From assembly GCF_000737595.1 (NCBI RefSeq), contig NZ_CP006271.1, forward strand, positions 434,001 to 498,000: a DNA stretch of 64,000 bases, given 5' to 3'. Positions 40,201 to 50,678 of this stretch are shown here, piece by piece. The notes beneath the pieces were generated by a model, which had not been told where the DNA came from, ran no database searches, and saw nothing but the letters and a program-made list of their open reading frames with translations. How positions within the stretch are numbered: the stretch's first letter is position 1; every line of letters begins with the position of its first letter. This stretch comes from Synechococcus sp. KORDI-52. GTDB lineage: Bacteria > Cyanobacteriota > Cyanobacteriia > PCC-6307 > Cyanobiaceae. A program made the position numbers and the translations under genes.

Positions 40201-41883
40201 GTGCTCACGGGTCTGCTGCTGCAGAACATTGCTCTGATTGAGAGTCTTGAACTGGAGTTCAGCTCGGGTTTCACGGTGCTCACCGGTGAGACCGGCGCCG
40301 GCAAGTCGATCCTTCTCGATGCCCTCGATGCGGTGCTGGGTGGAGCGCAGGGGGCCAGCGGGATTCGTCTGCTGCGTGCTGGTTCGGATCGCGCCAGGAT
40401 CGAGGCTGAGTTTCAACTCAACCCAGCCCTCGAGCAGTGGTTGACCGAGGCGGAGTTTGATCCCGAAGAGGAGCTCCTGATCAGCCGTGAATGGAAACGG
40501 CAGGAGGGTGATCGTTATTCCAGTCGCTGTCGGCTGAACGGCAGCACGGTGAATCGTCAGCAGTTGCTTGAGCTCAGGCCGCTGTTGATTGACCTCACCG
40601 TTCAGGGCCAGACCCATTTGCTGTCGCGGGCAGGGCAGCAACGGCTCTGGCTGGACCGTCTCGGTGGTGCTGCGTTGGCCCAGGTCAAGGTTCACGTGGC
40701 TGATGCCTGGACCGAATGGCGCCTGGCTGCAGATGCCCTGAAGGCACTTGAACAGGAGCAGCAGCGCTCAGAACAGGAGCGGGCTGAACAGGAAGAGCAG
40801 CTGGAGCAGCTTCAAGCCGCTGATCTCGAGGACCCCGACGAACAGCAGCGGTTGGAACAGGAGCAGGACCGCCTCGTTCATGGCGTGAGGCTGCTGGAGG
40901 GTCTGGCCTCGCTGTTTGGTCGCCTCCGCGATGCTGCGGATCAGGGTCCTTCTCTCCAGGATCACCTTGCGGTGTCCATCCAGGAGCTGCAGGCCATGGC
41001 GCAGCTGGATGGTTCACTCGAGCCCCTGCGCGATCAGGCTCTGGATCTCGAGGCCGGTGTGGACAGTTTGCTGCGCTCCCTCGATCAATACGGTCTGGCG
41101 CTCGAGAGCGATCCAGACCATCTCACGCGGATTCAGGACCGTCTGTCGGTTTTGAAACGCCTGCAGCGCCGTTACGGCCTTGATCTGGCCGGCTTGATTC
41201 AGCGTCGCGATGAGCTGCTTCATCGTTTGGGATCGGACGGCTTCGCGGCGGATCTCACCCGCCTGCACAAAGAGGAAAACGACCGACGTCAGACGCGTGA
41301 TCAGGCCAATGCGGTCTTGCATCGTGAGCGGTTGAAGGCGGCGGAGGCTCTGGAGGCGTCGTTGCTGGAGCTGTTGCCACCCATGGGCCTCGCCAACGTG
41401 CGTTTCAAGGTTGGTCTCACCCCTTCTGATCCGGCTGAGCATGGTGCGGACGCTGTTCAATTCCTGTTTTCCGCGAATCCCGGCCAGCCGATGGCACCGC
41501 TGACGGAGGTTGCCTCCGGCGGTGAGATGTCCCGTTTTCTACTCGCGCTCAAGACCACCCTTGCCGCGGTGGATGGCTCCAGCACGCTGCTGTTCGATGA
41601 GATTGATGCCGGCGTCAGTGGACGCGTCAGTGGAGCGATGGCGGATCTCCTCCAGACCCTGGCCTGTCAGCGTCAGGTGTTTTGCGTCACCCACCAACCG
41701 CTCGTGGCAGCGGTGGCTGATCACCATTTCCGGGTGAGCAAGCATGTGGAAGATGGCGTCACCCATTCGCGGGTGTCCCGACTGCGGGACACTCAGGAAC
41801 GTCGCCAAGAGCTGGCGGACCTTGCTGGTGGGGATCAGGCCGATGCCTATGCAGCGAGCCTGCTGGACCAGCGAACAGCCTGA
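40201..41883 (+). CDS. recN: DNA repair protein RecN
   Basis: RecN is an SMC-like ATPase that acts at double-strand breaks. The 560-residue protein has an N-terminal LTGETGAGKSILLDAL Walker A, a central coiled coil rich in Gln/Glu (about 180-230 and 340-390) and C-terminal ABC signature and Walker B motifs (ASGGEMSRFLLA, LLFDEIDAGVSG). The start is GTG at 40201. It precedes uvrA by 45 bases on the same strand, so a recN-uvrA repair operon is likely. Confidence 0.95.
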   Translation: MLTGLLLQNIALIESLELEFSSGFTVLTGETGAGKSILLDALDAVLGGAQGASGIRLLRAGSDRARIEAEFQLNPALEQWLTEAEFDPEEELLISREWKRQEGDRYSSRCRLNGSTVNRQQLLELRPLLIDLTVQGQTHLLSRAGQQRLWLDRLGGAALAQVKVHVADAWTEWRLAADALKALEQEQQRSEQERAEQEEQLEQLQAADLEDPDEQQRLEQEQDRLVHGVRLLEGLASLFGRLRDAADQGPSLQDHLAVSIQELQAMAQLDGSLEPLRDQALDLEAGVDSLLRSLDQYGLALESDPDHLTRIQDRLSVLKRLQRRYGLDLAGLIQRRDELLHRLGSDGFAADLTRLHKEENDRRQTRDQANAVLHRERLKAAEALEASLLELLPPMGLANVRFKVGLTPSDPAEHGADAVQFLFSANPGQPMAPLTEVASGGEMSRFLLALKTTLAAVDGSSTLLFDEIDAGVSGRVSGAMADLLQTLACQRQVFCVTHQPLVAAVADHHFRVSKHVEDGVTHSRVSRLRDTQERRQELADLAGGDQADAYAASLLDQRTA

Positions 41884-41928
41884 AGGCTTCGGTTCTTCCT
41901 AAACTTCTGAGCTTTCCAACGGGTCCTG

Positions 41929-44892
41929 ATGGCGCGAATTGCTGCCAAGATCGCTGAATCAGCGGGCCCGCTGGCGACTCAGGATGATGTGATTCGCGTG
42001 AGGGGTGCCCGGCAGCACAACCTCAAGAACGTCGACGTCACCATTCCCCGCAACAAGTTGGTGGTGTTCACCGGGGTGAGTGGCAGCGGCAAGAGTTCAC
42101 TCGCCTTCGACACGATTTTCGCGGAGGGACAGCGCCGCTACGTCGAAAGTCTGTCGGCCTATGCCCGCCAGTTTCTGGGGCAGGTGGACAAGCCTGATGT
42201 CGATGCCATCGAGGGCCTGTCTCCGGCGATATCGATTGATCAGAAATCCACCAGCCACAACCCCCGTTCCACGGTGGGCACAGTCACGGAGATTCAGGAC
42301 TATCTCCGTCTGTTGTTCGGCCGCGCAGGCGAGCCCCACTGCCCCAAATGTGGCCGTTCGATCAAGCCGCAGAGCATCGACGAAATGGTCGATCAGATCC
42401 TGTTGTTGCCGGAGGGAACCCGTTATCAGCTGTTGGCGCCGGTGGTGCGCGGCAAGAAGGGTACCCACACCAAGTTGATCAGTGGTTTGGCGGCTGAAGG
42501 TTTCGCCCGGGTGCGCATCAACGGCGAGGTGCGCGAGCTGGCCGACAACATTGAGCTCGACAAGAACCAAAGCCACAACCTTGAGGTGGTGGTGGATCGT
42601 CTTGTAGCCCGTGAGGGGATCCAGGAACGGCTGACCGATTCGCTGCGCACCGCCCTCAAACGAGGTGATGGTCTGGCGCTGGTGGAGGTGGTGCCCAAGA
42701 AAGGGGAGGAGCTTCCCGAGGGTGTTGAGCGGGAGCGGCTTTATTCCGAGAATTTCGCCTGCCCGGTGCACGGCGCTGTGATGGAGGAGCTCTCACCGCG
42801 ACTGTTTTCGTTCAACAGCCCTTACGGCGCCTGTGAGGCCTGCCATGGCATCGGCCATCTGCGCAAATTCACTGTGGACCGGGTGATCCCGGACCCAACT
42901 CAGCCGGTGTATTCAGCTGTTGCGCCTTGGGCCGAGAAAGACAACAGCTATTACTTCTCACTGCTGTATTCGGTGGGTGAAGCTTTCGGCTTTGAGATCA
43001 AGACCCCATGGAATGAGCTCACGGATGAACAGCGGGATGTGCTGCTCAACGGAAGCCGGGATCCGATTCTGATTCAGGCCGACAGCCGTTATCGCAAGGG
43101 CAAAGGGGGCTACACCCGACCCTTCGAAGGCATTCTCCCGATTCTCGAGCGGCAGCTCCGCGATGCCAGCGGTGAAGCCCAGCGCCAGAAGTTGGAGAAG
43201 TATCTCGAGCTGGTTCCCTGTGAAGCCTGTGGCGGTCAGCGGCTCCGCCCTGAAGCCTTGGCGGTGAAGGTGGGGCCATACCGGATTCCAGAACTTACAG
43301 CCGTCAGCGTCGGTCAGACCCTGGAACGGATTGAAAAACTGATGGGTGTGGGCGCCCATGAGGGCTCTGAGCCCTTGCTGAATGCCCGTCAGATCCAGAT
43401 CGGTGATCTGGTGCTCAGGGAAATCCGCCTGCGTCTGAAATTCCTGCTCGATGTTGGTCTCGACTACCTGAGCCTGGATCGACCGGCGATGACGCTCTCG
43501 GGTGGTGAAGCCCAGCGCATCCGTCTGGCCACCCAGATCGGTGCTGGCCTCACTGGGGTGCTCTATGTGCTGGATGAGCCGAGCATCGGCCTGCATCAGC
43601 GGGACAATGACCGTCTTCTGAACACCCTGGTGCGGCTCAGGGATCTCGGAAACACCCTGGTGGTGGTGGAACACGATGAAGACACGATTCGTGCTGCCGA
43701 TCACGTGGTGGACATCGGCCCTGGTGCCGGCGTCCATGGGGGCCACATCGTTGCTGAGGGAAGTTTCGATGACCTGGTGGCGAGCAGTGAATCCCTCACC
43801 GGCGCTTATCTGAGTGGCCGTCGGTCGATTCCAACGCCGGCCGAACGCCGCCAGAGCGGTTCGCGCTCACTCAAGTTGATTGATTGCAACCGCAACAACC
43901 TCAAGAACGTTTCGGTTGAGTTCCCCTTGGGCCGGTTGGTGTCCGTCACCGGGGTGAGCGGCAGCGGCAAGAGCACCCTGGTGAATGAGCTACTGCATCC
44001 CGCCCTGGAGAACGGACTGGGTCTGAAGGTGCCCTTTCCGCAGGGTCTGGGGGAGCTGCGGGGGTTGAAGTCGATCGACAAGGTGATCGTGATCGACCAG
44101 AGCCCGATTGGACGCACTCCCCGATCCAATCCAGCCACCTACACCGGTGCCTTTGATCCGATCCGTCAGGTGTTCGCCGCCACGGTGGAGGCCAAGGCCC
44201 GCGGTTATCAGGTGGGTCAGTTCAGTTTCAACGTGAAGGGCGGCCGCTGTGAGGCTTGCCGCGGTCAGGGCGTGAATGTGATTGAGATGAACTTCCTGCC
44301 GGATGTGTACGTCCAGTGCGATGTCTGCAAGGGCGCCCGGTTCAACCGCGAAACCCTGCAGGTGAAATACAAGGGCTACACGATTGCCGATGTGCTCCAG
44401 ATGACGGTGGAGCAGGCCGCTGAGGTGTTTGATGCGATTCCTCAGGCGGCAGATCGCTTGCGCACGTTGGTGGATGTGGGCCTCGGCTACGTCAAACTTG
44501 GACAGCCGGCGCCAACCTTGTCTGGGGGTGAGGCCCAGCGGGTGAAGCTCGCAACGGAGCTGTCACGGCGCGCCACCGGTAAGACTCTTTATCTGATTGA
44601 TGAGCCCACCACCGGTCTCAGCTTCTACGACGTGCACAAGCTGATGGATGTGATGCAGCGGTTGGTGGACAAGGGCAACTCGATCATCTGCATCGAGCAC
44701 AATCTTGATGTGATCCGTTGCAGCGACTGGATCATCGATCTCGGCCCCGAAGGCGGTGACAAGGGTGGCGAGATTCTGGTGACGGGAACTCCAGAAGAGG
44801 TCGCCCAGCACCCCACCAGTCACACCGGCCGCTATCTCAGTCGGGTTCTGGAGCAGCATCCTCCTGAACTTCCTGTTCCTTTGGCGGCTTGA
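41929..44892 (+). CDS. uvrA: Excinuclease ABC subunit A
   Basis: UvrA recognises bulky DNA lesions in nucleotide excision repair. The 987-residue protein has two ABC ATPase modules (Walker [14 protein letters not shown] and [13 protein letters not shown]; signatures LSGGEAQRI and LSGGEAQRV) and zinc-binding CxxC pairs, including CEACHGIG and CEACRGQG...CDVCKG. The ATP-binding order and the [12 protein letters not shown] and [11 protein letters not shown] Walker B motifs are canonical. The length is slightly above the E. coli protein. Confidence 0.97.
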   Translation: MARIAAKIAESAGPLATQDDVIRVRGARQHNLKNVDVTIPRNKLVVFTGVSGSGKSSLAFDTIFAEGQRRYVESLSAYARQFLGQVDKPDVDAIEGLSPAISIDQKSTSHNPRSTVGTVTEIQDYLRLLFGRAGEPHCPKCGRSIKPQSIDEMVDQILLLPEGTRYQLLAPVVRGKKGTHTKLISGLAAEGFARVRINGEVRELADNIELDKNQSHNLEVVVDRLVAREGIQERLTDSLRTALKRGDGLALVEVVPKKGEELPEGVERERLYSENFACPVHGAVMEELSPRLFSFNSPYGACEACHGIGHLRKFTVDRVIPDPTQPVYSAVAPWAEKDNSYYFSLLYSVGEAFGFEIKTPWNELTDEQRDVLLNGSRDPILIQADSRYRKGKGGYTRPFEGILPILERQLRDASGEAQRQKLEKYLELVPCEACGGQRLRPEALAVKVGPYRIPELTAVSVGQTLERIEKLMGVGAHEGSEPLLNARQIQIGDLVLREIRLRLKFLLDVGLDYLSLDRPAMTLSGGEAQRIRLATQIGAGLTGVLYVLDEPSIGLHQRDNDRLLNTLVRLRDLGNTLVVVEHDEDTIRAADHVVDIGPGAGVHGGHIVAEGSFDDLVASSESLTGAYLSGRRSIPTPAERRQSGSRSLKLIDCNRNNLKNVSVEFPLGRLVSVTGVSGSGKSTLVNELLHPALENGLGLKVPFPQGLGELRGLKSIDKVIVIDQSPIGRTPRSNPATYTGAFDPIRQVFAATVEAKARGYQVGQFSFNVKGGRCEACRGQGVNVIEMNFLPDVYVQCDVCKGARFNRETLQVKYKGYTIADVLQMTVEQAAEVFDAIPQAADRLRTLVDVGLGYVKLGQPAPTLSGGEAQRVKLATELSRRATGKTLYLIDEPTTGLSFYDVHKLMDVMQRLVDKGNSIICIEHNLDVIRCSDWIIDLGPEGGDKGGEILVTGTPEEVAQHPTSHTGRYLSRVLEQHPPELPVPLAA

Positions 44893-46388
44893 TGACTCGT
44901 CTACGCACACACCTGGGTGCTCTCGGCGTCGGCATCTCGTTGGCCTTGACCGGCGGACCCGTCTCAGCTCTGGAAAGGTTGGCGCTGCGACTGCCATTCC
45001 TGGACAGTCAGGTCACGATCAATCTTTCCGGCAGTCAGTCCGCTGAACAGTTGATCCTGGCCAGTCCGGATCTGCAGGATCTGCAATCGGTCAGTGGTGG
45101 CAAGTTACTGGTTCTGCTGCGCCAAATTTTCCTCACGCCACTGCCTGTGGAGACCAAGGCCTTGCTGGCGGGATCGACCGGTCAGCCGCTTCTGGAGCAG
45201 GCCCTCCATGCGGCGACGCAGGTGGTGGACCTTCAGGGTGTTGAACCGGATGTGACCGGTCAGATGCTGACCGATGCCTTGATTCGTGCAGAACGCCGGG
45301 GACAACCCAACATTCTCGGGTTTCTAAGGGAATTGCCTGGAGAGCAGGCATCGATCGATCTGTCGCGCGTCGTGGAGGTGGCCAATCGGCTCAAAACCAA
45401 CCTTGAAGAGGGCGTGACTTTGGCGCGTTCCACCGAAGCTGCATCCGTGACGGCCGCTCTGCGGGTGCCACTGCGGCCCAGTTGGTCCCGTGAGGTTGTT
45501 CAGGTTTCCGTGCCGCACCGCCCGCAATCCCTTCGGGTGCTGACGCTTCGGCCTGCAGCGCCATCGAATGGTCGGCTGGTTGTGATTTCCCATGGGCTTT
45601 GGGACGATCCGGAATCCTTTGAGGGTTGGGGTGAGGTACTGGCTGCCCATGGGTACACGGTGCTGATGCCAGACCATCCCGGTAGTGATCTCAATCAGCA
45701 GAAGGCCATGCTCGCTGGTGATGTGCCCCCTCCTGGAGCCGAGGAACTCAGACTCCGGCCCCTTGATGTTTCCGCTCTGTTGGATGCTGTTCGTGCTGGC
45801 CGACTCCTGGCCGACGCTGATTTGGACACGGATGCCGTTGCGGTGGTCGGTCATTCCTGGGGAGCCACCACCACCCTTCAGCTGGCTGGTGGTGTGACCA
45901 CCGATCGAAAACTCAAATCCCGTTGCAACGACTTGAAGGATTCGGAGCGCAATCTCAGCTGGGTGTTGCAGTGCAGTTGGCTGTCCGGGATCAACCAAGC
46001 CTCTGTCGCAGATCCGAGGGTCAAGGCTGTTGTGGCCGTCAGCCCACCACTTCGTTTGTTGTTTGACCGCAGTCGTTTGAAGACCCTTTCCGCCAAGGTG
46101 CTCTTGATCAGTGGTACGCGCGACTGGGTGGTGCCCTCGGGTCCGGAGGCGATCGTTCCCATGCGCGAGAGCAAGGCAGTGCAGTTGGGTCACCGTCTTG
46201 TGTTGGTGCAGGGTGCTGACCACTTCAGCCTTCGCAGTTTTGGTGGCGAAGCCTTCCCGGCACAGGTTGGGCCGGTTCTCCTTGGCTGGATCAATGAGCA
46301 GCTTGAGGTGGACGGTGCCGTCACCTTTTCTGAGGGTGGTTGGGGTGACGAGCAGGGCAGCCTTGTCGATGTGAGCGGCCGTCTCTGA
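44892..46388 (+). CDS. DUF1400 + alpha/beta hydrolase secreted protein
   Basis: The 498-residue protein begins with a signal peptide (about 1-28) followed by a DUF1400-like helical region (about 30-175). An alpha/beta hydrolase domain comes next, with the oxyanion-region VVISHGL, the nucleophile elbow VVGHSWGA and a C-terminal GADHFS carrying the His. The substrate is unknown; a lipase/esterase or pheophytinase-type role is possible but inferred. The ATG overlaps the uvrA stop by one base (TGATG), so expression is probably coupled. Confidence 0.86.
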   Translation: MTRLRTHLGALGVGISLALTGGPVSALERLALRLPFLDSQVTINLSGSQSAEQLILASPDLQDLQSVSGGKLLVLLRQIFLTPLPVETKALLAGSTGQPLLEQALHAATQVVDLQGVEPDVTGQMLTDALIRAERRGQPNILGFLRELPGEQASIDLSRVVEVANRLKTNLEEGVTLARSTEAASVTAALRVPLRPSWSREVVQVSVPHRPQSLRVLTLRPAAPSNGRLVVISHGLWDDPESFEGWGEVLAAHGYTVLMPDHPGSDLNQQKAMLAGDVPPPGAEELRLRPLDVSALLDAVRAGRLLADADLDTDAVAVVGHSWGATTTLQLAGGVTTDRKLKSRCNDLKDSERNLSWVLQCSWLSGINQASVADPRVKAVVAVSPPLRLLFDRSRLKTLSAKVLLISGTRDWVVPSGPEAIVPMRESKAVQLGHRLVLVQGADHFSLRSFGGEAFPAQVGPVLLGWINEQLEVDGAVTFSEGGWGDEQGSLVDVSGRL

Positions 46389-46594
46389 CGTTGCTGGGTT
46401 GTTACATCCAGCCGTTCGTATGACGTTGGTTTTTCGGGCCCAGATCTCCTGCCAGACAAGACGACTCGGCTGTTTTGATGGTCTTGAACACCTCCTCTTC
46501 TAAGGTTTTTTTCACTTTTCACCACTTCTTCTGCCTCTAAAGAAAAACCAACGGCACCGAATCTGTGTCCCGTTGTTGTTTGTGAGGGGAGCGA

Positions 46595-48718
46595 ATGGGG
46601 ATCCGGTTGTTGCATCTGCACCTCCATGGTCTCTTTCGTGCCCATGGGCTTGAGCTGGGACGGGATGCTGATACCGGTGGCCAGACCTTGTATGTGCTTG
46701 AGCTCGTGCGCAGCCTGGCTCAGCGGGCTGAGGTCGAGCAGGTTGATGTTGTCACTCGCTTAATTCAGGACCGCCGGGTTGCGCTTGACTACAGCCAACG
46801 GGAAGAGGCCATAGCTCCAGGAGCTCGCATCCTGCGTTTCCCCTTCGGTCCGAAGCGGTATCTGCGCAAGGAGTTGCTTTGGCCCCATCTCGAGGAGCTG
46901 GCTGATCAGCTGGTGGAACATCTGAGCCGGCCCGGTCAGAGGGTCGACTGGATCCATGCCCATTACGCCGATGCCGGTCTGGTGGGTGCTTTGGTCAGTC
47001 AGCGGATGGGGATTCCACTGGTTTTCACGGGTCATTCCCTCGGCCGGGAGAAACAGCGACGTCTTCTGGCGGGTGGCCTGGATCGCTCTCAACTTGAGCA
47101 GACCTACGCCATCAGCCGGCGCATCGATGCTGAAGAGCGCGCCCTGGCCCAAGCCGATCTGGTGATCACCAGCACCCGTCAGGAAGCAGATCAGCAGTAT
47201 TCCCGCTATGGGCACTTTCAGGCGGATCAGGCGGAGGTGGTGCCCCCTGGGGTCGATGCCACGCGGTTCCATCCCCACGGTTCGTCGCAGGAAAGTTCGG
47301 CGTTGCAAAGCTTGTTGCAGCCTTTCCTGAGGGAGCCGGATCGCCCGCCCCTGCTGGCGATTTCCCGTGCTGTGCGACGCAAGAACATTCCCGCGCTGGT
47401 GGAAGCCTTTGGCCAATCGCCGGTGTTGCGGCAGCGTCACAACCTGGTGCTTGTGCTCGGTTGTCGAGATGATCCCCGTCAGCTTGAGAAGCAGCAGCGT
47501 GAGGTGCTTCAGCAGGTGTTTGATCTGGTGGATCGCTTTGATCTCTATGGCCAGGTGGCTTATCCCAAACAACACAGCCGTGCCCAGATTCCCGCCTTGT
47601 ACCGCTGGGCGGCGCGTCGGGGAGGGTTGTTTGTGAACCCGGCGTTGACCGAACCGTTCGGACTCACCCTTCTGGAGGCGGCAGCCTGCGGTTTGCCGAT
47701 GGTGGCGACCGATGATGGAGGTCCACGGGACATCCAACACCGCTGCGACAACGGTCTTCTGGCGGACGTCACCGACCCGGGAGCACTTCAGGAGGCCTTG
47801 GAATTGGCCGGCAGTGATCGCTCCCGTTGGCGGCGTTGGAGTGACAACGGGGTCGAGGCCATCAGCCGCCACTTCAGCTGGGATGCCCACGTGTGTCAGT
47901 ACCTCGCCCTGATGCAGCACAAGATCCGTGTGTCCCCTGTTCGTGGGATGTCGGTGGTGCGGCGACCCAGTCCCGTTTCCAGGCTGTTGGCGTTGGATCT
48001 CGATAACTGCCTCGAGCTTCCGGAGGAGCATCCCCTGGCGCATCTGCGAGATCGGCTTCAGGCCGAACCTTTCGCTGCTTCGACAGGGTTGGTGATCCTG
48101 ACGGGGCGTTCGCCGGATCAGGCGCGTCAGCGCTACCGGGAGTTGCATCTTCCCGACCCCAAGGCCTGGATCTGCCGCGCTGGAACCGTGATCCACCACC
48201 GGCTCGATCGCGCAGAAGACCCCGTTTGGACGCAGAGGATCAGCCAGGCTTGGGATCGCGAGGCTGTCCTTGCAGCCATGGGTCAACTGCAGGAACACAT
48301 TCAGCTTCAGGATCCTGACCATCAGAGTCGCTTCAAGGTCAGCTACCTGTTGCGTGCCACCGATCGGGGTCTGATCGGGTTGGCCCGGCAGTGCTTGCGG
48401 CGCCATGGTCTGCAGGCGGAACCCCAGCTCCGCTGTCACTGGTTCTTGGATGTTCTGCCGCAGCGCGCATCCCGCAGCGAGGCCATTCGCTTCCTGGCCC
48501 AGTCCTGGGGGCTCCCCCTGGAGCAGGTTCTGGTGGTGGCCAGTCAGCAGGGGGATGGAGAGTTGCTGGATGGTCTACCCGCCACAGTTGTTCCTGCGGA
48601 TCACGATCCCTGTCTGCTGGGTCAGCGGACCCAGCAACGGGTGTACGTGTCGAAACGCTCCAGTGTTGGAGCTGTGCTGGATGGCTTAACCCATTATCGG
48701 TTTTCAGCCAGCCGTTGA
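46595..48718 (+). CDS. Sucrose-phosphate synthase, two-domain form
   Basis: The 707-residue protein has a GT4 glycosyltransferase part (1 to about 450), with GRDADTGGQ, HAHYADAG and the C-terminal-lobe PALTEPFGLTLLEAA motif. A HAD/SPP-like C-terminal part (about 465-700) follows. Sucrose phosphate is made from UDP- or ADP-glucose and fructose 6-phosphate; sucrose serves as an osmolyte in marine Synechococcus. In the HAD part, motif I reads DLDNC (usually DLDNT) and the motif IV region reads ASQQGDGELL instead of a GDSGND-like loop, so phosphatase activity is probably lost. An SD-like GAGGGGA lies upstream. Confidence 0.9.
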   Translation: MGIRLLHLHLHGLFRAHGLELGRDADTGGQTLYVLELVRSLAQRAEVEQVDVVTRLIQDRRVALDYSQREEAIAPGARILRFPFGPKRYLRKELLWPHLEELADQLVEHLSRPGQRVDWIHAHYADAGLVGALVSQRMGIPLVFTGHSLGREKQRRLLAGGLDRSQLEQTYAISRRIDAEERALAQADLVITSTRQEADQQYSRYGHFQADQAEVVPPGVDATRFHPHGSSQESSALQSLLQPFLREPDRPPLLAISRAVRRKNIPALVEAFGQSPVLRQRHNLVLVLGCRDDPRQLEKQQREVLQQVFDLVDRFDLYGQVAYPKQHSRAQIPALYRWAARRGGLFVNPALTEPFGLTLLEAAACGLPMVATDDGGPRDIQHRCDNGLLADVTDPGALQEALELAGSDRSRWRRWSDNGVEAISRHFSWDAHVCQYLALMQHKIRVSPVRGMSVVRRPSPVSRLLALDLDNCLELPEEHPLAHLRDRLQAEPFAASTGLVILTGRSPDQARQRYRELHLPDPKAWICRAGTVIHHRLDRAEDPVWTQRISQAWDREAVLAAMGQLQEHIQLQDPDHQSRFKVSYLLRATDRGLIGLARQCLRRHGLQAEPQLRCHWFLDVLPQRASRSEAIRFLAQSWGLPLEQVLVVASQQGDGELLDGLPATVVPADHDPCLLGQRTQQRVYVSKRSSVGAVLDGLTHYRFSASR

Positions 48719-49882
48719 TCCTGGGATCACGGTTACACATGCGGCTGCCCTGTCGGCCTTGGCTTGTGCTTCCCTGCGATCGGCTCCCCTTGCCAGCGCC
48801 ACACCCATCCGCCGACCGGGGCGGGCTGTGGGCTTGCCGAACAGCAGCACTTGGGTGTCGGCTTCCGTGAGCGCTTGTTCGACCCCTTCAAAAGCGACGG
48901 AGTCCATGTTCGTTTGGGCCAGGATCACTCGGCTGGCCGCGGCACCAGCTGCCGTGATGGTGGGGATCGGTAGACCGAGAACAGCACGCAGGTGCAGTTC
49001 GAACTCGCTCAGGTTCTGGCTGATCAGGGTGACCAGGCCGGTGTCGTGCGGTCGGGGAGACAGCTCTGAAAAAATCACCTCGTCGCCACAGAGGAAAAAT
49101 TCCACTCCGAAGAGGCCGGCGCCGCCCAGGTTGTCGGTGACGGTCTTGGCCATGGCCTGGGCCTCTCGCAGTTGTTGGTCGGTGAGTTGAGCCGGCTGCC
49201 AACTGCATTGGTAGTCGCCACCTTCTTGCTCGTGGCCGATCGGGGCGCAGAACAGGGTTTCGCCATTGCGTTGGCGGATGGTGAGCAGGGTGATTTCCAG
49301 ATCAAAATGGAGGAATTCTTCAACGATCACCTGGGTTGAGGTGCCCCGAGCGCCAGCCATGGCGGCCTCCCAGGCCTTGGGCAGATCGTCGGCACAGCTC
49401 ACAACGCTCTGGCCTTTGCCGGAGGAACTCATCACCGGTTTCACCACCACGGGCCAGCCCAGAGGCTCCGCCACCTCCATGAGTTCATCAGCGCTGGAGG
49501 CATAGGCAAACCGGGCCGTTCGGAGAGCGAGCTCGTCAGCCGCCAGGTCGCGGATCCGGTCTCGGTTCATGGTGACGGCCGTTGCACGGGCCGTTGGAAT
49601 CACGGTGATTCCCTCCTGTTCGAGTTCTGCCAGGGCATGAACGGCGAGTGCTTCGATCTCCGGGATCACCACGTCGGGTTGGTGGCGCCTGACCACCTTC
49701 AGTAAGGCATCGGCATCGGTCATCGGCAGCACTTCCGCTGCGTCCGCCACCTGCATGGCTGGAGCACCGGCATAACGATCACAGGCGATCACCCGGCAGC
49801 CAAGGCGTTGGGCAGCAATGGCCACTTCCTTGCCCAGCTCCCCACTGCCCAGCAGCATCACGGTGCGTGGAAACGACGGCAT
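48704..49882 (-). CDS. purT: Formate-dependent phosphoribosylglycinamide formyltransferase
   Basis: PurT is an ATP-grasp enzyme that formylates GAR using formate and ATP, an alternative to folate-dependent PurN. The 392-residue protein starts MPSFPRTVMLLGSGELGKEV and shows the ATP-grasp FDPPLEVE-like and EPRPHDTG-type (SPRPHDTG) metal-site motifs. I chose the ATG at 49882; an in-frame ATG at 49915 adds a basic, non-family stretch. Its 3' end overlaps the end of the sucrose-phosphate synthase gene by 15 bases. Confidence 0.94.
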   Translation of the reverse strand: MPSFPRTVMLLGSGELGKEVAIAAQRLGCRVIACDRYAGAPAMQVADAAEVLPMTDADALLKVVRRHQPDVVIPEIEALAVHALAELEQEGITVIPTARATAVTMNRDRIRDLAADELALRTARFAYASSADELMEVAEPLGWPVVVKPVMSSSGKGQSVVSCADDLPKAWEAAMAGARGTSTQVIVEEFLHFDLEITLLTIRQRNGETLFCAPIGHEQEGGDYQCSWQPAQLTDQQLREAQAMAKTVTDNLGGAGLFGVEFFLCGDEVIFSELSPRPHDTGLVTLISQNLSEFELHLRAVLGLPIPTITAAGAAASRVILAQTNMDSVAFEGVEQALTEADTQVLLFGKPTARPGRRMGVALARGADRREAQAKADRAAACVTVIPGSTAG

Positions 49883-50001
49883 GGTGATCCTTGAACGGCC
49901 TGCTTGCATCATCAATCAATGCAAGTCCTGAGACTTTCCGCAGCCTGGGGTCCAGCACTTGATGTTCCGCTAGCTCAGGGATGCGTTCTTGATCGAGTCC
50001 A

Positions 50002-50592
50002 GTGCTGCGGGCGACGTTGTTGGCGGTCCTCACTGGAGCTTGTCTTCAGCTCGGGCCGGTCGGAGCCAGGCCTGCTGATCCCATTCCGCCGGTTGCCCCC
50101 TGGCTGAGCGATGTGGAGGCGTTGGCCCTGCTCCCCGCCGCCGTTCGTTCGCGGCCCAGTAAGCAGCTTGTCCTGCATCGCTCCAGCCGTCAGCTGATTC
50201 TGCTGGATCAGGGTCAGGTTCGTCTGCGAGTGCCTGCTGCTGTTGGCACCCAAGGCTGGGAAACGCCACTCGGAGAGCATCGCGTGCTGTTCAAGACGGT
50301 GGATCCTGTTTGGAGGCATCCCGGCACCGGGGTTCTGGTTCCTCCTGGAGGTGGGAATCCCCTGGGATCGCGTTGGATTGCCTTCTATCAGGACTGCTCC
50401 AATCCCGGTGGCTGGGATGGCGAGAAGGTGGTGCAGGTTCGCGGCTGCTCCCACGTCGGGTTGCACGGCACTCCTCATCGTTGGACCGTTGGACGGGCCG
50501 TGTCGCATGGATGTGTTCGCCTCTTTGACGAACACATTCGCCGCGTGTTCGACCTTGTGGATGTAGGCACACCCGTGGTGGTCTTGCCTTGA
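50002..50592 (+). CDS. Secreted L,D-transpeptidase (YkuD family)
   Basis: The 196-residue protein has an N-terminal signal peptide (residues 1-23) and a YkuD catalytic domain with HGTPHRWTVG and the catalytic cysteine in SHGCVRL. These enzymes make 3-3 peptidoglycan cross-links or attach lipoproteins. The start is GTG at 50002. There is a 119-base gap to the divergent purT and a strong terminator downstream. With the M23 peptidase 0.9 kb away it may form a loose cell-wall group. Confidence 0.87.
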   Translation: MLRATLLAVLTGACLQLGPVGARPADPIPPVAPWLSDVEALALLPAAVRSRPSKQLVLHRSSRQLILLDQGQVRLRVPAAVGTQGWETPLGEHRVLFKTVDPVWRHPGTGVLVPPGGGNPLGSRWIAFYQDCSNPGGWDGEKVVQVRGCSHVGLHGTPHRWTVGRAVSHGCVRLFDEHIRRVFDLVDVGTPVVVLP

Positions 50593-50619
50593 GGAATTGG
50601 CTTTGATCCATCGGGCACG

Positions 50620-50650
50620 AAAAAAGCCCTGGGCAGAGCCAGGGCTTGAT
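50620..50650. terminator. Bidirectional terminator between YkuD and the downstream secreted gene
   Basis: GCCCTGG (50626-50632) pairs with CCAGGGC (50639-50645), extended by A-T pairs. On the minus strand it is followed by a run of T residues, and it lies 32-60 bases past both convergent stop codons. Confidence 0.85.
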
Positions 50651-50678
50651 TGACGTGTTTTGTCGTTATGGCGTCAGA

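Noticed and set aside
46760-48439. 559-codon open frame on the minus strand inside the sucrose-phosphate synthase gene
   Set aside because: It is fully antisense to a gene with clear motifs; the composition (Gln/His/Arg-rich) is that of a shadow in GC-rich coding DNA.
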